Positions 5,387-6,235 of a DNA stretch of 6,235 bases are shown here, in pieces. The notes beneath the pieces are model-generated. The model ran no database searches. It saw only the letters and a list, made by a program, of their open reading frames with translations, and was not told the DNA's origin. Position 1 is the stretch's first letter, and each line of letters starts with the position of its first letter. The DNA is from Fidelibacterota bacterium (GTDB lineage: Bacteria; Fidelibacterota; UBA2242). The stretch spans positions 1 to 6,235 of the forward strand of contig JAFGXZ010000183.1 of assembly GCA_016936335.1 (NCBI GenBank). The letters are read 5' to 3'. Made by a program: the position numbers and the translations under genes.

Positions 5387-6102
5387 AAAAATCCTTTCAA
5401 ATCCGCCAATCGGATGCGACCTTCATACAACGCTTTCCCAATAATTACGGCATCAATTCCATCATCATTTAAACGAAACACATCATCGCTGTTGCTGATT
5501 CCCCCGCTGGCGACGGTATATAAATCCGGAAATTTTGCTTTTATATCACGGTACAGTTCAAACGCCGGCCCCTGCAACATCCCGTCCTTACTCACGTCAG
5601 TACAAATTGTCTGCGACACCCCCTGATGAATATATTCTTCCAGAAACTGAAACAGTTCATACTCCGATTCATCTTCCCAGCCGTGAATCGCAATCCTTCT
5701 GTTTTTCACATCGGCGCCGAGAATGATTTTTTCGCCTCCGTAATTCTTTAACCATTCTTGAACGACTTCAGGTTTCTTAACAGAAATACTGCCAGCCGTG
5801 ATCAGCGCCGCTCCCGATTCAAAGGCAATCCGCAAATCATTATCCGACTGTACCCCGCCGCCAAAATCAATTATCAAATCCGTATCAGCGGCAATCTGTT
5901 CCAGCACTTTCCAGTTGATAATTTTCCTTGCCCGGGCGCCATCAAGGTCTACCAGGTGCAACCGCCGGACACCATTATCCTGAAATTGTTTTGCCACCGC
6001 CAAGGGGTTTTCATTATATACTTTCTTCGTGTCAAAATTGCCCTTGCTCAGGCGGACACATTTTCCATCAATAATATCGATTGCCGGGATAATTGTGATC
6101 AT
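5380..6102 (-). CDS. hisA: ProFAR isomerase (phosphoribosylformimino-AICAR-P isomerase)
   Basis: A 240-residue (beta/alpha)8-barrel that performs the Amadori rearrangement of ProFAR to PRFAR, histidine step 4. The catalytic pair is D9 (IIPAIDI) and D131 (ILGADVK), where Thermotoga HisA has D8 and D127. Further marks are [10 protein letters not shown] (12-21), HLVDLDGA (49-56), the phosphate-binding FGGGV (80-84), TDVSKDGML (168-176) and ASGGIS (198-203). The length is typical. No PriA-type broad specificity is suggested, but that cannot be settled by eye. The start overlaps the hisH stop as ATGA. The nearest AAGGA is 13 bases upstream, too far for an ideal site, so initiation probably depends on ribosomes ending hisH. 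The gene ends 7 bases inside hisF. Confidence 0.97.
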   Translation of the reverse strand: MITIIPAIDIIDGKCVRLSKGNFDTKKVYNENPLAVAKQFQDNGVRRLHLVDLDGARARKIINWKVLEQIAADTDLIIDFGGGVQSDNDLRIAFESGAALITAGSISVKKPEVVQEWLKNYGGEKIILGADVKNRRIAIHGWEDESEYELFQFLEEYIHQGVSQTICTDVSKDGMLQGPAFELYRDIKAKFPDLYTVASGGISNSDDVFRLNDDGIDAVIIGKALYEGRIRLADLKGFLC

Positions 6103-6235
6103 AAATTTATAAAATTCCTTAATATTTGTTCGCCGATTGTTCCGCTCTTTTCCGGATGAAACTGTACTGCAAAAAAGTTATTCCGCTGAATCGCAGCGCT
6201 GAAAGGTAAAATATAATCCGTCGTCGCGACTGTAG
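6099..6235 (-). CDS. hisH: Imidazole glycerol phosphate synthase, glutamine amidotransferase subunit (C-terminal part)
   Basis: The last 44 codons of a gene that begins beyond the right edge, read from 6233 to the TGA at 6101-6099. The peptide contains DYILPFSAAIQRNNFFAVQ and then FHPEKSGTIGEQIL, which is the end of HisH, a class I glutamine amidotransferase. The HPE motif (CAT codon at 6158-6156) supplies the histidine and glutamate of the Cys-His-Glu triad that frees ammonia from glutamine for HisF. The nucleophilic cysteine is out of view. It overlaps hisA by 4 bases. The identification is firm despite the short length because the motif, end position and operon context all agree. Confidence 0.93.
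   Translation of the reverse strand, partial: TVATTDYILPFSAAIQRNNFFAVQFHPEKSGTIGEQILRNFINL

Overview
The window is bacterial chromosomal DNA of moderate GC, densely packed with genes, and shows no phage, plasmid or insertion-sequence signature. The best guess for the host is a Gram-negative environmental bacterium of the Fibrobacterota-Chlorobiota-Bacteroidota (FCB) side of the tree or a related candidate phylum. This rests on three things: an M19 dipeptidase of the lipoprotein type with a charged insert as I recall it from that group, an ECF sigma factor followed by a small two-helix membrane protein, and a fused hisIE at the end of a hisH-A-F-IE run. The purine-rich Shine-Dalgarno sites argue against a typical Bacteroidota member, so the placement is tentative.

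Left block, minus strand (about 1-1439): a hotdog-fold thioesterase is followed by an ECF sigma factor and then by a 112-residue membrane protein with a histidine/aspartate-rich segment. The last two are 12 bases apart and almost certainly cotranscribed. The thioesterase lies 49 bases upstream and may belong to the same transcript. A short hairpin at the left edge may end it.

Middle block, plus strand (1554-3965): a radical SAM enzyme of unknown substrate with a reduced C-terminal cysteine set, then a lipid-anchored zinc dipeptidase of family M19. Each appears to have its own upstream region. The dipeptidase gene runs at its 3' end into a short array of degenerate CACAGAG units spaced 10-11 bases apart. 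This array fills part of the convergent intergenic gap.

Right block, minus strand (4050-6235): the distal half of a histidine biosynthesis operon in the order hisH (C-terminal part only), hisA, hisF, hisIE. All three junctions overlap (4, 7 and 4 bases), a layout expected for translational coupling. HisIE performs steps 2 and 3 of the pathway, HisA step 4 and HisH-HisF step 5, giving imidazole glycerol phosphate and AICAR. The upstream his genes lie beyond the right edge.

Most of the window is ordinary housekeeping and accessory metabolism. I found no convincing new multi-gene system. The items most worth a second look are the sigma factor with its histidine-rich membrane partner, the helically phased CACAGAG array, and the radical SAM enzyme of unknown substrate.
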